A stretch of DNA of 64,000 nt from Evansella clarkii (GCF_002019695.1 NZ_KV917376.1:425624-489623), one strand, 5' to 3'; shown: positions 16,402-25,380, counted from the first letter of the stretch. Made by a program: numbers and translations. The notes: generated from the sequence alone by a model not told the origin.

Positions 16402-16473
16402 TTTCCATCCTCCTTTTCTCACAAGATGTATTCATATCATTATTCCACTATGGTCTAGCCGTAAAACAGAAAT

Positions 16474-16504
16474 ATGGCAGGAGCAACCTGGTCGCTCCTG
16501 CCAT
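16474..16504 (-). terminator. Hairpin behind the M14 carboxypeptidase gene
   Basis: ATGGCAGGAGC and GCTCCTGCCAT form an 11-bp perfect stem with a 9-nt loop, 10 bases past the stop at 16515. The T-run after it is interrupted (ATTTCTGTTTT). Confidence 0.6.
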
Positions 16505-16514
16505 CGATCCTATT

Positions 16515-17549
16515 TTATTCACCCTTGAAATACTGTACCGGGAGTGTGTCCCAGAAAGAAGCGTCTGTTGTATTAATGGATCTGTCTGCAATAGCATCTA
16601 TCGCAGCTTCCATTGATATAACAGCTTGCTGTATCAAGTAACCGTTACTCTTCTGGCCAAGAACCTGGTTTGGATTCGTGTGGTCCGTCATACCTCTCAT
16701 TTCAAACAGTAACGTAGCAATACCGTATTCATAAGCAAGTCCGTTACGGGAAATTGTAAGCGCATCTCCTCCGTTATATTTTCCTAAATGACCAAAACCT
16801 CTTGCTTCTACGGCGTCATACATAACAGCCCCTAACTGTTTGGACATTTCAACAACGCCTGCATCTACTTGTGCATTTGTCGGGTAAAGGATGGACCCTG
16901 ATACATAGCGGTCGTCCACAGCAGAACGAGCTCCCTGATGGTGGAAGTCGACGAGATAATCAATATCGTACTTTTGGAGAACATTTGTATGAAGCGCATA
17001 AGTTTCAGGTTCATTTCGGTCTACATGGTCACGGTTTAAGTCAACGCCATTTGCGTTAGTCCTTGTAGCCTGGCCCCCTCCAACGTGATCAGAAATATCA
17101 AAATTAACATCGCCCGCAGCTCCATCAGGATTCAGACGGGGAACGAAAAATACATTTACCTCTTCGGCAAGCTCACGCACTTGTCTGCTGTTACCAGACA
17201 GAGTTCTAATAACATTTAACGCCCCTTCTGTAACAAGAGCTTCGTTTCCGTGCTGTTGTGTAAGGAAAAGAATAGTAGGGTTTTCCGGATTGTTCCCAAA
17301 CTTAACTAAGTGAAGGTCACGCCCTTGTACAGATTGTCCAATCACTTCCAGCTCTATATTTTCTGAACGGCTGTCTGCACGCTCCAGTTGCTTCACAAGG
17401 TCTTCATAACTGGTCAGTCTTTCATTTTTAATTGTCTCATTTCCATTATAATTTGGCCCTTCTCCTACAGCACCCGCTTGAATCGGCAGTAATGACATAA
17501 CAAGCAAAGCAGCTAAGATCAGTGTAATAGTCTTCTTCAAGAAAACCAT
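16515..17549 (-). CDS. Secreted M14-family zinc carboxypeptidase
   Basis: This 344-residue protein has a Sec signal peptide (KKTITLILAALLVMSLLPIQ, cut near AGA). Zinc ligands of the M14 family are visible: QQHGNEAL (His and Glu of HxxE) and the third ligand in VDFHHQG. The specificity segment NANGVDLNRDH and the catalytic Glu in LLFEMRG are also present. It probably trims amino acids from peptides or cell-wall peptides outside the cell. It is monocistronic, with a hairpin behind. Confidence 0.92.
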   Translation of the reverse strand: MVFLKKTITLILAALLVMSLLPIQAGAVGEGPNYNGNETIKNERLTSYEDLVKQLERADSRSENIELEVIGQSVQGRDLHLVKFGNNPENPTILFLTQQHGNEALVTEGALNVIRTLSGNSRQVRELAEEVNVFFVPRLNPDGAAGDVNFDISDHVGGGQATRTNANGVDLNRDHVDRNEPETYALHTNVLQKYDIDYLVDFHHQGARSAVDDRYVSGSILYPTNAQVDAGVVEMSKQLGAVMYDAVEARGFGHLGKYNGGDALTISRNGLAYEYGIATLLFEMRGMTDHTNPNQVLGQKSNGYLIQQAVISMEAAIDAIADRSINTTDASFWDTLPVQYFKGE

Positions 17550-18060
17550 TCCCTTCTATGTTTTTTTAGTAAGGCGAAACAATTAGCTAAAAAAAGACAC
17601 CTCCTGTTTTACAGAATGTGAGTATATGTATGGAGAATCCTGTTGTAACTCTATTTTAACGGCATACTTTTGTTAGATATATCGGACGTTAGGCGTTTTG
17701 TGCACGTTTAAAAAGGATGTTCTTTCTGGTAATATAAGGAATACACTGCCGGGTTTTATAGGAATATTTAGACAGCAGACCTGCTGTAAAAGAAAAGAAC
17801 ATGACTAATTATTCAGGTATTTTCTTTATAAAAAATTGAAATTTAAATACATGAAGTCCTGTCCTGCCGCCTTTTTAACCAATTAACAGATTAATTACAT
17901 AAACTTCTCCATTCAGGAGGAATATTTACGTACAGGGTTATTAATCACTTAGGTATTTTCTATATATTTAAAAAGGCTGCCAGGCTTTTCCGATAAACAG
18001 AGTGAAGAATTTAATAAATGGCCGATATTAACCGGCAGCGCCATAGGGAGGAAATCATAC
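17550..18060. other. Intergenic gap between divergent genes
   Basis: AT-rich region that must carry the promoters of the carboxypeptidase (minus) and the YihY gene (plus). I see no convincing extra gene, repeat or RNA. GGGAGG at 18046 is the ribosome site of the plus-strand gene. Confidence 0.5.
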
Positions 18061-18846
18061 ATGAAATTTCTGCGGTCTTTATATATACGTTTTAAAGATC
18101 ATGGCTTAATTGACCTGGGAGCACAGTGTTCTTATTATTTGATCTTGTCTCTGTTTCCTTTTCTCATATTTATCATTACTTTGATGTCTTTCCTGCCTTT
18201 CACCTTTGAAGATGATCTGGGACTTATCAGCGATGATATTATCCCGTCTGGTGTACTCCAAGTTGTGGAGAACCAGTGGGATGTAATAACAGAAGCTCAG
18301 CATACAGGGCTCATGTCTTTTGGTATTCTATTTACACTATGGACAGCCTCCCTTGCTCTCAACTCCATCCTCCGCTCCCTTAACCTTGCATATAATGTTA
18401 CAGAAGAAAGAGGCATGATTAAATCTAGGTTTATCTCTATTCTTCTCACAATCAGTATGTTTGCAGTTGTGCTGGTAGCTCTTGTACTTCAGGTTATCGG
18501 AGGGGCAATGAAAGAATTTCTGGCAGTTGGATTTACTTTTTTTGAGTTCGATCTCCTGCGCTGGGGTATAAGTTCTCTTATACTTTTTATTGTTTTTACT
18601 TTGTTATATGTCACCGGGCCAAGTCTGCGCCTCTCCCTGAAAGATGTTTATATTGGAGCTGTATTTGCAACTATCGGCTGGCAGCTGACATCCTTAGGAT
18701 TTACCTATTATTTAAATAATTTTGCTGACTACACAGCAACATACGGGGCCATAGGAACAGTCATCGCCCTGATGGTCTGGTTCCACTTCTCCTCGATCAT
18801 CGTCCTTCTCGGCGGAGAAATCAACGCAGCCCTGAAAGAAGACTAA
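18061..18846 (+). CDS. YihY/BrkB-family inner membrane protein
   Basis: This 261-residue integral membrane protein of the YihY (formerly 'RNase BN') family has six predicted helices. Conserved segments: AQCSYYLILSLFPFLIFII, TLWTASLALNSILRSLNLAY, LRLSLKDVYIGAVFATIGWQ and the end YGAIGTVIALMVWFHFSSII. The molecular role is unsettled; a lipid or solute transport role has been suggested for the family, and RNase activity is a historical misassignment. GGGAGG lies 9 nt before the ATG. It is single. Confidence 0.9.
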   Translation: MKFLRSLYIRFKDHGLIDLGAQCSYYLILSLFPFLIFIITLMSFLPFTFEDDLGLISDDIIPSGVLQVVENQWDVITEAQHTGLMSFGILFTLWTASLALNSILRSLNLAYNVTEERGMIKSRFISILLTISMFAVVLVALVLQVIGGAMKEFLAVGFTFFEFDLLRWGISSLILFIVFTLLYVTGPSLRLSLKDVYIGAVFATIGWQLTSLGFTYYLNNFADYTATYGAIGTVIALMVWFHFSSIIVLLGGEINAALKED

Positions 18847-18902
18847 AAATTCGAAGCCAAAAGTTCGGGGGCCAGACCCCGCACAATTTTGTGTGAAAAT
18901 AT

Positions 18903-18938
18903 GAAAAAATACGATGCCCCTTCCAGGAGCATCGTATT
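18903..18938 (-). terminator. Hairpin terminator, better oriented for the minus strand
   Basis: AATACGATGC and GCATCGTATT pair perfectly. On the minus strand the stem is followed by TTTTTT, so it fits the 30-residue gene at 19023-19115; on the plus strand it may also end the YihY transcript. Confidence 0.7.
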
Positions 18939-19022
18939 CTTCAAGTGTAAACAGAGGAGCAGCAGGTGGTTTCTGCAGAATTTTCCCGCACCATCCATCT
19001 CTCCTCTCATTATCATTGCTTT

Positions 19023-19115
19023 TTATTTTCTCTTTCTCATAGCTGCCCATGCAACTAGTCCGAATATTGCCCCGAGCAGAAGGAACAGTATGAGTACCAT
19101 TGAAACACCTTCCAA
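19023..19115 (-). CDS. Small single-span membrane protein (30 residues)
   Basis: The frame MEGVSMVLILFLLLGAIFGL plus VAWAAMRKRK is preceded by AAGGAGG, 9 nt before a TTG at 19115; an ATG five codons in also has GGAAGG at a good distance. One hydrophobic helix followed by RKRK predicts an inside-positive C terminus. A terminator lies about 90 bases downstream on the same strand. I do not recognise the family. Such small membrane proteins often attach to a larger complex, but no partner is indicated here. Confidence 0.6.
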   Translation of the reverse strand: MEGVSMVLILFLLLGAIFGLVAWAAMRKRK

Positions 19116-19414
19116 TGAAAACAACCTCCTTTCATTGGTCATTCATATTTTCTGTTAATCTCTGTAAATTTCTTTCATTGCCTTATTCTTAAAACCACTT
19201 TTCCTTGATTTCCAAATATTTAAACCAGCCTTGTTTTTTCTGGTATTGTGGTTGTTTGCTTCATTGCGTCCTGGAGGAGACTTTGCGGCCCTCCTTTTCT
19301 AAAGCAATTAACAATCTGAATTTCCCCATACAGGAACTATGATTACATGGAACAAAATCGGGTAATGTACACTCTGAAACTTATCATTTTTAACGCAGAA
19401 AGGAAGTTGTTATT

Positions 19415-20056
19415 ATGCGCAAACAAAAATACTTATTGAGCACCGCAGCACTTTCAGCCGCAATGTTAGTGACTGCCTGCGGGGAAGGTAACGATACAAC
19501 AGACAATACAGCTAACCAGAATGGTAATACAAACCAGGGAACAGAAGTTAATAATACAGATGAAAACTCTCCTGCAGACGATACCGGAAATAATAATTTA
19601 GATGATACAGATACGAATGCTGATACTGATGCCGATAATGATGCTGTTAATAACGGTGCGGCTGATAATAATGCTGCCGATAATGACAGTACAGCAGAAA
19701 ACAACGGAGGCGAGGACACTTCAAGCACACTCGCATTCGGTGTTAGAGAATTTGAACTGGAGATTGATTTTCAGGACGGAAGTCAATGGGAATTCGAATA
19801 TGAAGATGACAATGGGGAAACAGAGGCCGAAATAGAAAGGGAAAACGGAGACGAATCTGAGCGTGAAGGCTCTGAGGCAATTGAGGAAATGGAAGCGATG
19901 CTCCAGGAGCTTCAAATCTTCCCTGACACTGCAGAAGATGATGCAATTGACCAGGTTCTCTCTTACCTTGATATCACCGAAGATGAACTAACAGAATTTG
20001 AACTGGAGATTGAATATCAAAATGGAGATGAGCTTGAAATAGAACGTTCGTATTAA
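19415..20056 (+). CDS. Lipoprotein with YusW-like domain
   Basis: This 213-residue lipoprotein has the signal MRKQKYLLSTAALSAAMLVT followed by the lipobox LVTAC with the acylated Cys at residue 22. A linker of about 80 residues, almost only Asn, Asp, Thr, Ala and Glu, follows and should be an unfolded acidic spacer. The C-terminal domain has two similar blocks, EFELEIDFQDGSQWEFEYED and EFELEIEYQNGDELEIE, as in YusW-like proteins of Bacillus. Function unknown; it should sit on the outer face of the membrane. Confidence 0.8.
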   Translation: MRKQKYLLSTAALSAAMLVTACGEGNDTTDNTANQNGNTNQGTEVNNTDENSPADDTGNNNLDDTDTNADTDADNDAVNNGAADNNAADNDSTAENNGGEDTSSTLAFGVREFELEIDFQDGSQWEFEYEDDNGETEAEIERENGDESEREGSEAIEEMEAMLQELQIFPDTAEDDAIDQVLSYLDITEDELTEFELEIEYQNGDELEIERSY

Positions 20057-20128
20057 TTAATTTTTGCGGGGGTTATTTTCCGGGTAAGCGGATATCGAGG
20101 AAAAAAGTGATGAAATTTTTATTTAATA

Positions 20129-20163
20129 AAGAGACAGCCTGATGATTCCAGGCTGTCTCTTAT
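20129..20163 (+). terminator. Terminator of the YusW-like lipoprotein gene
   Basis: AAGAGACAGCCTG and CAGGCTGTCTCTT form a 13-bp perfect stem followed by ATTGGTGTTTT. Confidence 0.8.
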
Positions 20164-20227
20164 TGGTGTTTTAGTAGTACTGAATGGTTTGGTTCATTCA
20201 TTACTTGAGAAGCAGGGTTGCTCTCTA

Positions 20228-20785
20228 TCGAAGAGCGCGAGGTCTTCTTGCGTTACCGCTTGCTTCGTTTTTTTCCTCGAGCGGGTATGCGAGACACTCT
20301 TGCGTTACCGCTTGCTTTGTTTTTTTCCTCGAGCGGGTATGCGAGACACTCTTGCGTTACCGCTTGCTTCGATTTTTTCCCCGAGCGGGTATGTGAGACA
20401 CTCTCGCGTTACCGCTTGCTTTGTTTTTTTCCTCGAGCGGGTATGTGAGACGCTCTCGCGTTACCGCTTGCTTTGTTTTTTTCCTCGAGCGGATATGCGA
20501 GACACTCTCGCGTTACCGCTTGCTTCATTTTTTTCTCCGAGCGGGTATGTGAGACACTCTCGCGTTACCGCTTGCTTTGTTTTTTTCCCCAAGCGGGTAT
20601 GCGAGGCACTCCAGCGTTACCTTTCTACTCGATTCTCCCTAAGTTCGGGTATGATGGACGCTCCAGCGTTACCTTTCTACTCGATTCTTCCTAAGTTCGG
20701 GCATGATGGACACTCCAGCGTTACCCTTCTACTCAATTTTCCCAGAGTTCTGGCATGCAAGGACCTATCCGTCCCTGAGTAACAG
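20228..20785. repeat. 52-bp tandem repeat array C
   Basis: Unit starts at 20228, 20280, 20332, 20384, 20436, 20488, 20540, 20592, 20644, 20696 and 20748 keep an exact 52-base period. The first eight are type 2 (AGCGGGTATGCGAGACACTC, then TTGCGTTACCGCTTG); the next two are type 1 (TTCGGGCATGATGGAC, then GCGTTACC). The last starts like array B (GGCATGCAAGGACC, then CGTCCCTGAG). Type 2 is nearly palindromic: AGCGGGTATGCGAG against CTCTTGCGTTACCGCTT. A 197-codon frame through the array is an artefact of the repeat. Confidence 0.92.
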
Positions 20786-20801
20786 TGCCCCCCCTCCTCA
20801 G

Positions 20802-20821
20802 GAGGCTTCAAGAAGCCTCCC
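20802..20821 (-). terminator. Hairpin behind the metallo-beta-lactamase-fold gene
   Basis: GGAGGCTT and AAGCCTCC pair with a 4-nt loop directly after the stop at 20824 on the minus strand. No T-run, so termination is uncertain. Confidence 0.4.
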
Positions 20822-20823
20822 TA

Positions 20824-21756
20824 TCACACACCATCGCCCCAATACGTTTCTCCAAGCTTAAAGACCTTAAGCATCCCTTCATCTAAGTCCAGGCGGCTCC
20901 ACTCTTTTAACAACCTGTCCAGTGCTTCCGGGCCTGTATCGTCGGCAAGCCTGTATGCCCCATAATGCATGGGCACAAATTTCTTCCCCTTCAGCTCCAA
21001 AAAAGCTTTTACAGCATCTTCCGGGTTGATATGTGACACCTTCATGAACCACTCCGGTTCATAGGCACCAATCGGCATTAAGACAATATCCACCTTAAAT
21101 TCGTCCCCGATTTCTTTAAACCCGCGGAAGTAGCCTGTGTCGCCAACAAAATATACGGACCGGCCGCTGCTGTCCTCGAAAATCCACCCTCCCCAGTGGG
21201 AAGTATTCGTGTCTGTTATCGTCCGTTTTGTCCAGTGCTGGGCGGGAACAAAGGAAAGCTTTATGCCCCCTGCTTCAAAAGTGTCCCACCAATTCGCTTC
21301 GGTTACCTTTTTGTAGCCTCTTCTCGTAAAGGCAGACTTCAAACCTTCAGGGACATAAAAAGTAGGCTCTCCCTTCAATTTCCTTATTGACCTGAAATCC
21401 AGATGGTCGTAATGACCGTGTGAAATAACTACTATATCTATTTCCGGCAGCTCTTCCTGCGCCAGCCCGGGCTCTGTCAGTCTCTTCTGTACGCCCATGC
21501 GCTTCGCCCAGACCGGATCAGTTAAGATGTTGAGCCCGTCCATTTGAATCAAAAAGGTCGCATGGCCAATCCATGTAAGAGAGAAAGCCTCTTTATTTTC
21601 CCGCAATTCTTCTGCTTGTTTTTGTTCTGAGTGGGGCAGCTGAACAGAGAGATCTTTTTTCTTCTGCCTCCGTTCCTTCGCCCACCTGAGCATATCTGAA
21701 AAAGACTGTTCATTTTTTACGTTATCATAGTTTTTGTACCTTTTTCTTTTCCCCAT
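20824..21756 (-). CDS. Metallo-beta-lactamase-fold hydrolase, NAPE-PLD-like
   Basis: This 310-residue protein has the metal motif SHGHYDHLD (HxHxDH), preceded by LTWIGHATFLIQMDGLNILT and DPVWAKR, the arrangement of the UlaG/NAPE-phospholipase D-like group. Later ligands are VGDTGYF (Asp) and PMHYGAYRL (His). The WGGWIFED and YFVGDTGYF block is shared with bacterial NAPE-PLD relatives. A zinc phosphodiesterase acting on a lipid or nucleotide is likely, substrate unknown. The first 55 residues are charged and may be disordered. Confidence 0.88.
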   Translation of the reverse strand: MGKRKRYKNYDNVKNEQSFSDMLRWAKERRQKKKDLSVQLPHSEQKQAEELRENKEAFSLTWIGHATFLIQMDGLNILTDPVWAKRMGVQKRLTEPGLAQEELPEIDIVVISHGHYDHLDFRSIRKLKGEPTFYVPEGLKSAFTRRGYKKVTEANWWDTFEAGGIKLSFVPAQHWTKRTITDTNTSHWGGWIFEDSSGRSVYFVGDTGYFRGFKEIGDEFKVDIVLMPIGAYEPEWFMKVSHINPEDAVKAFLELKGKKFVPMHYGAYRLADDTGPEALDRLLKEWSRLDLDEGMLKVFKLGETYWGDGV

Positions 21757-21976
21757 CCACCATCACCTGCATTAACCTGTATAATAGTTCTGTCCGGAAA
21801 AAATTTATGCCTGACAGATAATAACAATGTGAATCATATTCATAGCTTACTGCAGAGGGCGATGATTTATCAAAAATATTGTCCCTTCCATCCAGCTGGA
21901 GTTCAAACCCTGAAACCCTTCTGCCAGTAAGACGTAAATACAACTGATACTATGAAAGTAATAAGGAGAAGAAAAA

Positions 21977-23350
21977 ATGAATAAATTTACTGGGAAAATA
22001 TTGACCGTGGCTCTGGGAGCCGGACTCGTGCTCAGCGCATGTTCAGGCGAAGGCGATACTGACTCTGAATCAGCTGAACAAACTGGAGAAGAGATAATCT
22101 CTAAACTTATTAATGAAGAATACGAGGATATATACTCCGAGTACTTTACGGCTAATTTGCAGGCTTCATTGTCTTCAGATGACTTCGGGGACAACTGGGA
22201 AAGTCGTACAGAAGACGCAGGCAGTTTTTTGGAAATTTCATCGATTACTGCTGCAGACTGGAATGACACCCATTCAGTAGCTGAGGCAATCCTTGAATAC
22301 ACAGAAAGTACTGTGGAAGTCAGGATGACGATTAACAGCGATGATCAGCTCGACGGGTTTAACATCACCGGAATTTATGCAAGTAATGAACTGCCTGAGG
22401 GGGCAGTTGAAGAAGAGGTCACTATCGGGGAAGGTACAGACTATGAGCTTGGGGGCACACTGACCATCCCGGTTGAACCACTTGATGGTGCTCCCGCAGT
22501 TGTTCTTGTTCACGGTTCCGGTCCGATAGACAGAGACGGAAGTGCTTTCGCCTATAAGCCCTTCCGCGATCTGGCCTGGGGCCTTGCGGAAAATGGAGTG
22601 GCAGTACTCAGGTACGATAAAAGAACTTATACCCACTCTGCTTCCATGGACCCTGACAGTATGAACAGATTTACCGTTAACGAAGAAACAATTGAAGACG
22701 CTGTCCGTGCAGCAGACCTGCTAAAATCAGATGACCGTTTTAACGAAGAAAACATTTATTTAATCGGGCACAGCCTTGGAGGGATGCTCGCTCCAAGAAT
22801 CGATAAGGACGGGGGAGATTTTGCAGGCGTTGCTATTCTTGCCGGCTCACCACGCCCTCTCTGGGAAATAATCTATGACCAGAATATAAATATGCTTGAA
22901 AATGAATCTGCTGAGATGTCCGAGCAGGAGAAAACAGAATTTCTCCACCTGGTTGAAGCAGAGATGCAGAAAGCCCGAAACCTGGAAGAAATGACCGATG
23001 AGGAAGCTGCCCAGTCCACTCTTTTCGGCCTGCCAGCATATTATTTTAAAGAAATGGACCAGTATAACCCTGGGGAAATTGCAGCTGAGCTGGATAAACC
23101 TTTGTTTATAGCCCAGGGTGAGGCGGATTTCCAGGTATCAGTGGAAGAGGACTTTTCCGCATGGCATGATTATCTGGAAGAAACCGGCGATAATGTGACT
23201 TTCATTACTTATTCGCAGCTAAACCACTTTTTTGTTCCTTCAGAAGGGCCCGAAGCAGGTACTGCCGGGGAATATGAACTGCCGGCAACTGTTGAAGCAC
23301 AAGTGATTGCTGATATTGCAGAATGGATGGAAGAAACATCAGGAAATTAA
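21977..23350 (+). CDS. Lipoprotein alpha/beta hydrolase with N-terminal DUF3887
   Basis: This 457-residue protein starts with a lipoprotein signal (lipobox LSAC, Cys at residue 22). Residues 35-135 resemble DUF3887, a small cystatin/NTF2-like domain. The catalytic part has VVLVHGSGPIDRDG (oxyanion region), the nucleophile elbow GHSLGG and a late QGEADFQVS plus NHFF that can supply Asp and His. It is likely an extracellular, membrane-anchored esterase or peptidase-like hydrolase. The next gene encodes a stand-alone DUF3887-type lipoprotein, so the two probably work together. Confidence 0.88.
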   Translation: MNKFTGKILTVALGAGLVLSACSGEGDTDSESAEQTGEEIISKLINEEYEDIYSEYFTANLQASLSSDDFGDNWESRTEDAGSFLEISSITAADWNDTHSVAEAILEYTESTVEVRMTINSDDQLDGFNITGIYASNELPEGAVEEEVTIGEGTDYELGGTLTIPVEPLDGAPAVVLVHGSGPIDRDGSAFAYKPFRDLAWGLAENGVAVLRYDKRTYTHSASMDPDSMNRFTVNEETIEDAVRAADLLKSDDRFNEENIYLIGHSLGGMLAPRIDKDGGDFAGVAILAGSPRPLWEIIYDQNINMLENESAEMSEQEKTEFLHLVEAEMQKARNLEEMTDEEAAQSTLFGLPAYYFKEMDQYNPGEIAAELDKPLFIAQGEADFQVSVEEDFSAWHDYLEETGDNVTFITYSQLNHFFVPSEGPEAGTAGEYELPATVEAQVIADIAEWMEETSGN

Positions 23351-23400
23351 GTTTAGTGACCGCGGATATATGTGTATATTACGGAGGGAGACAGAATCCT

Positions 23401-23817
23401 GTGAAAAAGTCTTTGTATATCTTCATCATCTTAATGATCAGTTTAATTGCTGCCGGATGTAATAATGAGGACACCAGTGAATTAAATGAAGAGACTGAAG
23501 AGCTGGTTGAAACTGCGGAAAGTTTTATAGATCACCTTGACGCTGGCAATTATGAAGAGGCGTATGAGTACTTCGATGAAACAATGGCAGCAGAACTGCA
23601 GCCCGATGTACTGGAGGAAGTCTGGGAAACAGCTGCCGGCCAACTGGGCGGCTTTATCGATCATAATTACAACAGAGTAATAGACAGAAATACTGAGGCA
23701 GGCAATTATCAGGTTGTTCTCATGGACGGCTTGTTTGAGGCTTCTGAAATGGTTTTCCAGATTTCTTTTAATGAAGAGAACGAAATTGCCGGATTCTTTA
23801 TCCAAAACCCACAGTAA
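23401..23817 (+). CDS. DUF3887-type lipoprotein
   Basis: This 138-residue lipoprotein starts at GTG 23401 behind GGAGGG. The signal KKSLYIFIILMISLIAAGC places the acylated Cys at residue 20. The rest is a single domain with EETEELVETAESFIDHLDAG and NYEEAYEYFDETMAAELQ, like DUF3887 and like the N-terminal domain of the hydrolase just upstream (50-base gap). Longer frames that start inside the hydrolase gene lose the signal position and are rejected. Function unknown; outer face of the membrane. Confidence 0.8.
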   Translation: MKKSLYIFIILMISLIAAGCNNEDTSELNEETEELVETAESFIDHLDAGNYEEAYEYFDETMAAELQPDVLEEVWETAAGQLGGFIDHNYNRVIDRNTEAGNYQVVLMDGLFEASEMVFQISFNEENEIAGFFIQNPQ

Positions 23818-23861
23818 ATAACCGGATACGAACAATAGCCCATTAACTGGAGTGTTTATGC

Positions 23862-24974
23862 ATGGAAAAAATATATCTGGATTACAATGCAAGTACCCCT
23901 GTAGACCCGCAGGTGACAGAAGTGATGACTTATTATTTAACAAGGCATTTCGGCAATCCTTCTACAACCCACTGGGCTGGACGGGAAGCGAAAGAAGCAA
24001 TCGAACTTGCCCGGAACCAGGTTGCCCGAATGCTGAATTGCCGTCCTGACGAAATCATCTTCACAAGCGGCGGGAGTGAAGCGAATAATTTGGCTTTAAA
24101 AGGAATCTATTTTGCCTTAAAAGAAAAAGGAAATCACATTATTACAAGTAAAATAGAGCATCCGGCAATTATGAACCCTCTCGAATTTCTTAAACAGCTT
24201 GGGGCCGAAGTTACTTATGTAGAAGTGGATGAAAACTGCCGGGTTGATCCTCATGATATTGAGAAGGCAATTACAGACAAAACGATTCTCATCACTGTCA
24301 TGCATTCTAATAACGAGGTTGGCACCATTCAGCCAATTGAAGAGATCTCACGAATTGCAAGAAAGCACGAAGTACTGTTTCATTCAGATACAGCACAGTC
24401 TATAGGTAAAGTCCCTGTGCAAACAGACAGCCTTGGGGTTGACCTGTTAACCTTGGCCGGCCACAAATTTTACGCGCCTAAGGGCGCTGGAGCTTTGTAT
24501 GTGAAGAAAGGGACACCTCTCGAGCCTTTAATTCACGGAGCCGGCCATGAACACGGTCTGAGAGCAGGAACAGAGAGTCTTCCGCTTATTGGCGCTCTCG
24601 GGAAAGCGGCCGAACTTGTCTCAGAAACTGACAATCTGAAAGTCCAGCAGCTCCGTGATTATTTCTGGGAATCCTTACAAGCTCAATTTGGAGATGAACT
24701 CGTTCTCAATGGACAGCTCTCTGGAACGTTGCCTAATACACTGAGTGTTAATTTCACAGGACGAACCGGGGACGACGTTTTATCCTCTGTTCCTGAAATT
24801 GCCGCTTCAACAGGTTCCGCCTGCCATTCAGGGAATGTGGAATTATCCCCTGTGCTAAAAGCAATGAAAGTTAGTGAAGCAACAGGTAAAGGAGCAGTGC
24901 GCTTCAGCCTTGGAAGATATACAACGAAAGAGGATATCGATAATGCCCTGGATTTATTGAAGAGCAGGCTCTGA
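23862..24974 (+). CDS. NifS/IscS-like cysteine desulfurase
   Basis: This 370-residue PLP enzyme of aminotransferase class V takes sulfur (or selenium) from cysteine (or selenocysteine) and leaves alanine. MEKIYLDYNASTPVDPQV opens the protein as in NifS/IscS. Lys202 in AGHKFYAPKG should hold PLP. The persulfide Cys321 lies in STGSACHSG, with a short loop as in NifS-type enzymes. There is no iscU, thiI or mnmA partner beside it, unlike the yrvO and nifZ loci of B. subtilis. A link to the candidate selenoprotein transporter 39 kb away is only speculation. Confidence 0.92.
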   Translation: MEKIYLDYNASTPVDPQVTEVMTYYLTRHFGNPSTTHWAGREAKEAIELARNQVARMLNCRPDEIIFTSGGSEANNLALKGIYFALKEKGNHIITSKIEHPAIMNPLEFLKQLGAEVTYVEVDENCRVDPHDIEKAITDKTILITVMHSNNEVGTIQPIEEISRIARKHEVLFHSDTAQSIGKVPVQTDSLGVDLLTLAGHKFYAPKGAGALYVKKGTPLEPLIHGAGHEHGLRAGTESLPLIGALGKAAELVSETDNLKVQQLRDYFWESLQAQFGDELVLNGQLSGTLPNTLSVNFTGRTGDDVLSSVPEIAASTGSACHSGNVELSPVLKAMKVSEATGKGAVRFSLGRYTTKEDIDNALDLLKSRL

Positions 24975-25035
24975 TATATATGGTGAAAGACGCTGCAAAG
25001 GCAGGATACGGGCCTGTTTTCTGGCGGAGCGCCCT

Positions 25036-25080
25036 TTTTATTGGCGGGTCGCCGATAAATTGGGATTATCGCCAATAAAA
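25036..25080. repeat. Intergenic hairpin
   Basis: TTTATTGGCG and CGCCAATAAA are a perfect 10-bp inverted repeat, with an inner GATAA/TTATC pairing. Not followed by a T-run. Purpose unknown. Confidence 0.5.
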
Positions 25081-25095
25081 CACCTATTACGTTAA

Positions 25096-25123
25096 AAGAG
25101 GCGCATCCAATGATGCGCCTCTT
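25096..25123. terminator. Bidirectional terminator
   Basis: AAGAGGCGCATC and GATGCGCCTCTT form a 12-bp perfect stem with a 4-nt loop. AATTTTA follows on the plus strand (for the desulfurase) and TTAACG on the minus strand (for the 47-residue gene). Confidence 0.75.
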
Positions 25124-25127
25124 AATT

Positions 25128-25271
25128 TTAGTAGCCTTCATATTCCCATTCCGAATGGCTCATTTCCTCTCTGTCCTTTATGGTATGTTTGGCGTCAACA
25201 AAATTTTCCCATCCCATAAATATAAGTATCCATGAAACTAGTAAAAATAAGGGCAGCAGTAGTCTCTTCAT
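25128..25271 (-). CDS. Small membrane-anchored protein (47 residues)
   Basis: An ATG at 25271 follows GGAGG by 6 nt. The product begins MKRLLLPLFLLVSWILIFMG, one hydrophobic segment, followed by a charged tail (WENFVDAKHTIKDREEMS and then HSEWEYEGY). It ends just before a terminator. I do not recognise it. It is read away from the cydAB promoter region, which may be a coincidence. The clear ribosome site and terminator make it a likely gene. Confidence 0.65.
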   Translation of the reverse strand: MKRLLLPLFLLVSWILIFMGWENFVDAKHTIKDREEMSHSEWEYEGY

Positions 25272-25380
25272 CTTTTTCCTCCGTTAATTTTTTGATGTAC
25301 CACCATATCTTATTAACAACTCTCGAATTTATGACAAAAAAATTTTACAAATCTGTAACTCGTGCTAAGACCCCATTGCC

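Noticed and set aside
20189-20782. Open frame of 197 codons on the plus strand
   Set aside because: It runs through the 52-bp array; the 'protein' is a repeat of the array and has no ribosome site or homology pattern.
23323-23400. Longer N terminus for the DUF3887 lipoprotein
   Set aside because: It overlaps the hydrolase gene and moves the signal peptide inside the protein; the GTG at 23401 has a ribosome site and a proper lipobox distance.
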